From NCBI GenBank assembly GCA_947600345.1, contig CANQGC010000096.1, forward strand, positions 1 to 9,392: a DNA stretch of 9,392 bases, given 5' to 3'. Positions within the stretch are counted from its first letter, which is position 1; each line of letters begins with the position of its first letter. The position numbers were made by a program, and so were the translations under genes. This document shows, one piece after another, positions 6,618 through 9,392 of this stretch. The notes beneath the pieces are model-generated. The model did not search any database. It was given only the letters and a program-made list of their open reading frames with translations, and was not told the origin of the DNA. This stretch comes from an uncultured Clostridia bacterium. Lineage in GTDB: Bacteria > Bacillota > Clostridia > Christensenellales > Aristaeellaceae.

Positions 6618-6839
6618 GAGAGTTAGTGCGGACTCTTTTGGCCTGAGAAGCTGTGCTTCCCAGGCCAAAAAATCGCCGCGGCGGCCCGCGCATGGTGGCG
6701 ATGGGGCGGTTGTTCGCATTGATGGCAGCCGAATTATGCGCGCGGGCCGCCTGGATTACGCTGGGCTCCGCCCAGACCTGCTTAAGGGACTCTGTCCCTT
6801 AAGAATCTCTGCCAAGGAACCTGAGGTTCCTTGGATTCT
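6618..6839 (-). repeat. Multi-hairpin dispersed repeat, copy B (inverted relative to copy A)
   Basis: Read on the minus strand it repeats the order of copy A: AGAATCC, H1 (arms at 6812-6822 and 6824-6834), an extra hairpin H2 (CTTAAGGGAC 6781-6790 with GTCCCTTAAG 6794-6803), H3 (6761-6775), H4 (12-bp arms 6680-6691 and 6740-6751), H5 (GAAGC/GCTTC at 6647-6659, extended by TTTTGGCCTG 6636-6645 with CAGGCCAAAA 6661-6670), and CCGCACTAACTCTC at 6631-6618. The 12-nt block CGCCCCATCGCC inside the H4 loop is also identical (5828-5839 in A, 6708-6697 in B). It ends 5 bp before the stop codon of the membrane-protein gene and fills the 299-bp gap between two convergent genes. H5 has T-rich and A-rich sides in the wrong order for an intrinsic terminator. 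Confidence 0.8.
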
Positions 6840-6844
6840 TCCTT

Positions 6845-7729
6845 CTATTTCTTCTTCTCCATCAGCGGCTTCCAGTGCACGCGCAGCCACAGGTACCCCA
6901 TGATCCCCAGGATCACGGCCGTCATCCAAGCGCCCTCGAACAATCCGTGATGCCCGCCGGTGAGCCAGGCGTCGCCGACGCGGTAGAGCGACCACACGCC
7001 CGGGGCTTCGATCGGGAAGATGGCCGAGAGCACGTAGTCCCAGCCGAACCACAGGCCCGCGGCGGCGGCCAGGCCGTAGCGCTCGTGGAGCTCGCTCACC
7101 ACCGTCACCTGCAGGATCAGGTTCAGCATGCCGATCCAGCCCAGGTTCCAGCCGGCGTCGGCGACGTACTCCACGACGATCAGCAGCGCCAGCGCCGCGG
7201 GCCTCGGCACCCGCTGCCGCGCGCCGTCGTAGAGGTAGTCCATCATGAACACTTCGCCCGCGCGCGTGGCCAGGTAGATCTCCGGAATGGCGACCAGCGC
7301 CGTCCAGGAGAAGTTCGGCCGCGAAAGGCCAGTCTCGAAGCGCAGCGAGTCCGTCAGCAGGCACAGGCCGATTCCAGCCAGCGCCGCGAGCGCGCCGACG
7401 ATCACCCACTTCGTGCAGATGCGGTGGTTGAACTTCTCGTAGTGGCCATGGATGCGCATCCGCTTGTACATCCACATGAACAGCAGGATCAGCCCGGCGC
7501 TCTCCACGATGGAGGCGATGGCGCTGTACCCGTGCTCGGAGAAGGTCTCCCACATCGGCGTCTGGAGCAGGCCCTCGTGCACCAGGCCCTCGAGCCTGCC
7601 GAAGAGGTGGGCGAACAGCACGTCCGTGCCCCACACCCAGGCGAAGTAGAGCGCAAAGCCGACAAGCCACAGCCATACCAGCCGCAGCCTGCCGTCCCGA
7701 TTCCAGACGATCTTCTTGAGTAAATTCAT
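6845..7729 (-). CDS. CPBP (CAAX protease / bacteriocin-processing) family membrane protein, probably catalytically degenerate
   Basis: This 294-residue protein has roughly six to eight hydrophobic segments (for example about 15-37, 68-88, 108-127, 178-190, 198-212, 220-238 and 265-284). The second half follows the CPBP/Rce1-like family pattern: GEVFMMDYLY (158-167) where families have EExxFRGxL, a middle helix pair, GLWFGWDYVL (225-234) where families have GLHxxWNF, and LTGGHHGLFEG (256-266), a well-kept family signature. The catalytic residues are changed: G158 and M163 replace the first Glu and the Arg, no His lies in 181-200, and W227/D231 replace the His and Asn. It is therefore best read as a non-proteolytic family member of unknown role. 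The start follows AGGGA with a 6-nt gap; the gene lies 42 bp after pdp and is likely in the same transcript. Confidence 0.75.
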   Translation of the reverse strand: MNLLKKIVWNRDGRLRLVWLWLVGFALYFAWVWGTDVLFAHLFGRLEGLVHEGLLQTPMWETFSEHGYSAIASIVESAGLILLFMWMYKRMRIHGHYEKFNHRICTKWVIVGALAALAGIGLCLLTDSLRFETGLSRPNFSWTALVAIPEIYLATRAGEVFMMDYLYDGARQRVPRPAALALLIVVEYVADAGWNLGWIGMLNLILQVTVVSELHERYGLAAAAGLWFGWDYVLSAIFPIEAPGVWSLYRVGDAWLTGGHHGLFEGAWMTAVILGIMGYLWLRVHWKPLMEKKK

Positions 7730-7771
7730 CTCTCTTCCCTCGCGGAGCAGCGCCCCCGCAAAGTCGGTCTC

Positions 7772-9076
7772 CTACTCCACCACGGCCAGGATCAGCGGCT
7801 TCTTCTCGGGCTTCTCCGGCGAGATGTGGATCGAGCGCTTCATCAGGTTGTAGGCCCCCACGCGGTCGGACTTCTCGCCCACGTGCAGCGTGCAGAGCGG
7901 ATCGCCCTTCTTCACCTGGTCGCCCACGCGCACCTTCATCACGATGCCCACGGACAGATCCAGCGCGTCCGTCTTGCGCTCGCGGCCCGCGCCCAGCACC
8001 TTGGCGGCGTTGCCGATGTCGCTGGTGGTCATGGACGAGATGTAGCCGTCCCGGTCGGCCGGTATGTCGATCAGCGACTTCGCCTTGGGCAGCAGGCCCG
8101 TGTCCTCGCAGACGCGCGGGTCGCCGCCCTGGGCCGCGATCATCTCGGCGAACTTCTTCAGGCCCTCGCCGCTGGCGATCTTCTGATCGAGCATCTCTAT
8201 GCCCGCCTCCACGCTCGGCGCGGCCCCGGCGTTGCGCAGGATGTGGGCGCCGAGCGTCAGCGCCACCTCCTTGAGGTCGCCGCCCGCGCGGCCCGCGAGG
8301 ATGTCGATGGCCTCCTCCACCTCCAGCGCGTTGCCGATGTAGTTGCCCAGCGGCTGATCCATGTCGGTCAGCAGCGCGGAGAAGCGCTTGCCGCTCAGGT
8401 TGCCGATGCGCACCATCATCTCCGCCAGCTTGCGCGACTTCTCCATCGTGTCCATGATGGCGCCGGAGCCGGCCTTGGTGTCCAGCACCACCACGTCGCA
8501 GCCCGCGGCGATCTTCTTCGACAAAATCGACGAAACCACCAGCGGCATGCAGTCCACGGTGGACGTCACGTCCCGCAGGGCGTAGAGCGTCTTGTCCGCC
8601 GGGGCGAGCTCCGCCGTCTGGCCGATGATGGCGCAGCCGACCTCCGTCACCTGCCGCTTGAAGGATTCGATGTCCATCTCGACCTTCATGCCGGGGATGG
8701 ACTCCATCTTGTCCAGCGTGCCGCCGGTGAAGCCCAGGCCGCGGCCGGACATCTTCGCCATCTTCAAGCCGCAGCAGGCCACCAGCGGAACGAGCACGAG
8801 GGACGTGGTGTCGCCCACGCCGCCGGTGCTGTGCTTGTCGGCCTTGACGCCGGGGATGTCGCTCAGGTCCAGCGTGTCGCCGGACTTGGCCATCGCCAGC
8901 GTCAGCGCCAGCGTCTCCCGGTCGGTCATGCCGTTGATGCAGATCGCCATCAGCAGCGCCGAAATCTGGTAGTCGGCGAAGCTTCCGTCCACCACGCCAT
9001 CCACGAAGGCGCGGATCTCCGCCTCGGTCAATTCCCCGCCGAAGCGCTTCTTCCGAATGATGTCACAGGGGTTCAT
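7772..9076 (-). CDS. pdp: Pyrimidine-nucleoside phosphorylase
   Basis: This 434-residue cytoplasmic enzyme cleaves uridine, thymidine or deoxyuridine with phosphate to free base and (deoxy)ribose-1-phosphate. The phosphate site is KHSTGGVGDTTS (81-92). The family signature SGRGLGFTGGTLDKME covers 110-125. Pyrimidine-binding residues R168, S183 and K187 fall at the positions known for Geobacillus PyNP. A C-terminal barrel-sandwich domain is seen near 345-434 (VGIVMKVRVGDQVKKGDPL). The length of about 433 favours PyNP/Pdp over a narrower thymidine phosphorylase, but specificity is not proved. One deviation is F116 where a His (LGHTGGT) is common. The gene overlaps the upstream glycosylase gene by 14 bp, and GGAGGT at 9093-9088 lies inside that gene, so translation is probably coupled. 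It fits nucleoside salvage. Confidence 0.95.
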   Translation of the reverse strand: MNPCDIIRKKRFGGELTEAEIRAFVDGVVDGSFADYQISALLMAICINGMTDRETLALTLAMAKSGDTLDLSDIPGVKADKHSTGGVGDTTSLVLVPLVACCGLKMAKMSGRGLGFTGGTLDKMESIPGMKVEMDIESFKRQVTEVGCAIIGQTAELAPADKTLYALRDVTSTVDCMPLVVSSILSKKIAAGCDVVVLDTKAGSGAIMDTMEKSRKLAEMMVRIGNLSGKRFSALLTDMDQPLGNYIGNALEVEEAIDILAGRAGGDLKEVALTLGAHILRNAGAAPSVEAGIEMLDQKIASGEGLKKFAEMIAAQGGDPRVCEDTGLLPKAKSLIDIPADRDGYISSMTTSDIGNAAKVLGAGRERKTDALDLSVGIVMKVRVGDQVKKGDPLCTLHVGEKSDRVGAYNLMKRSIHISPEKPEKKPLILAVVE

Positions 9077-9392
9077 CCTTTAAGGCCACCTCCAATGCCC
9101 GCTTCCAGGCTTCCTTCTTCTTCTCATAGTTCATCGTGTACGCCGGGCTGGTGGAGGGCAGGCGCGCGAAGTGAAAGCGCGCGTCCTCCTTCGCCACCAG
9201 GCGGCGGTACAGCGCCTCCGCCGCGCCGCCGTTGAACAGCACCCAGCGAATCTCCGGGCAGCGCGCGTAGAGCGATTCAAAGTCGTTGGCCTCCGCCGCG
9301 CGGATGTTGCTGTCCAGCGATCCGCTGCGCTCGCAGGCCGCGACCGTGTCCCACAGGGCGATGCCATGGCGCACGAGCATCTCCCGCTTCTC
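9063..9392 (-). CDS. DNA-deoxyinosine (hypoxanthine-DNA) glycosylase, uracil-DNA-glycosylase superfamily, C-terminal part
   Basis: The last 109 residues are visible; the frame is open to the right edge, so the true start lies outside. The stretch HGIALWDTVAACERSGSLDS is typical of family 6 uracil-DNA glycosylases that remove hypoxanthine from deaminated DNA. VLFNGGAAEALYRRL matches the strand-helix of the fold, and LPSTSPAYTMNYEKKKEAW matches the C-terminal LPSTSPA motif with its DNA-contacting serines. The amino-terminal motif with the catalytic Asn, if present, is off the edge, so activity cannot be judged. The stop codon lies inside pdp (14-bp overlap). Pairing a base-excision repair enzyme with nucleoside salvage is plausible but not a known fixed partnership. 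Mug-type glycosylases are the main alternative. Confidence 0.85.
   Translation of the reverse strand, partial: EKREMLVRHGIALWDTVAACERSGSLDSNIRAAEANDFESLYARCPEIRWVLFNGGAAEALYRRLVAKEDARFHFARLPSTSPAYTMNYEKKKEAWKRALEVALKDEPL
9088..9093 (-). promoter_or_regulatory. Ribosome binding site of pdp inside the upstream gene
   Basis: GGAGGT read on the minus strand lies 11 nt before ATG 9076, within the last codons of the glycosylase gene. This supports the 14-bp overlapping start rather than a later one. Confidence 0.7.

Noticed and set aside
6636..6670. Strong hairpin after the folate gene as an intrinsic terminator
   Set aside because: The stem starts with Ts and ends with As on both strands, opposite to a terminator, and no T-run follows. 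It has a counterpart in repeat copy A, so it belongs to the repeat.
5675..6839. CRISPR array or composite transposon
   Set aside because: The repeats are only two, long, inverted and imperfect, with no spacers, no cas genes and no transposase in view.
6589..6903. 104-codon plus-strand frame over repeat copy B
   Set aside because: Runs through the repeat and into the antisense of the membrane-protein gene; repeat-derived peptide only.

Overview
The window is GC-rich (roughly 60-65% by eye) and has a bacterial layout. Genes carry Shine-Dalgarno sites of the GGAGG type, there are two sigma-A-like promoters, and gene spacing is tight. The core is a Wood-Ljungdahl (reductive acetyl-CoA) locus with bacterial-type CO dehydrogenase and acetyl-CoA synthase. 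Together with a pyrimidine-nucleoside phosphorylase of the Bacillus/Clostridium type, this suggests a strictly anaerobic, probably acetogenic Bacillota (Clostridia), perhaps an uncultured gut lineage. The taxonomic call is inference; no marker gene is present.

Left part (1-5479). A divergent pair starts from a 386-bp intergenic region. On the minus strand is the 5' part of a multi-cluster 4Fe-4S ferredoxin that runs off the left edge. On the plus strand is the operon cooS (Ni-Fe-S CO dehydrogenase), cooC (Ni-insertion ATPase) and acsB (acetyl-CoA synthase), with gaps of 29-43 bp. All expected metal ligands of the C-cluster in CooS and the A-cluster in AcsB are present, so the pair should be able to reduce CO2 to CO and condense CO, a methyl group and CoA to acetyl-CoA. 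The corrinoid protein and methyltransferase genes (acsC, acsD, acsE) are not in the window. The cooS transcript appears to have a ~155-nt leader with nested helices, one strand of which is complementary to the cooS ribosome binding site.

Middle part (5480-6840). A 5-formyltetrahydrofolate cyclo-ligase gene lies between two inverted copies of the same multi-hairpin repeat, about 247 and 222 bp long. The copies share blocks of identical sequence and hairpins whose arms differ but still pair. One copy has an extra hairpin module of about 30 bp. Upstream of the first copy are two more perfect hairpins of a second family, sharing a TAGATC-centred core. This repeat structure is the least explained part of the window.

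Right part (6845-9392, minus strand). Three genes form a probable operon: a DNA-deoxyinosine-type glycosylase (cut by the right edge), pyrimidine-nucleoside phosphorylase (14-bp overlap), and a membrane protein of the CPBP/CAAX-protease fold that appears to have lost the catalytic residues. These have no evident mechanistic link to the acetyl-CoA pathway.
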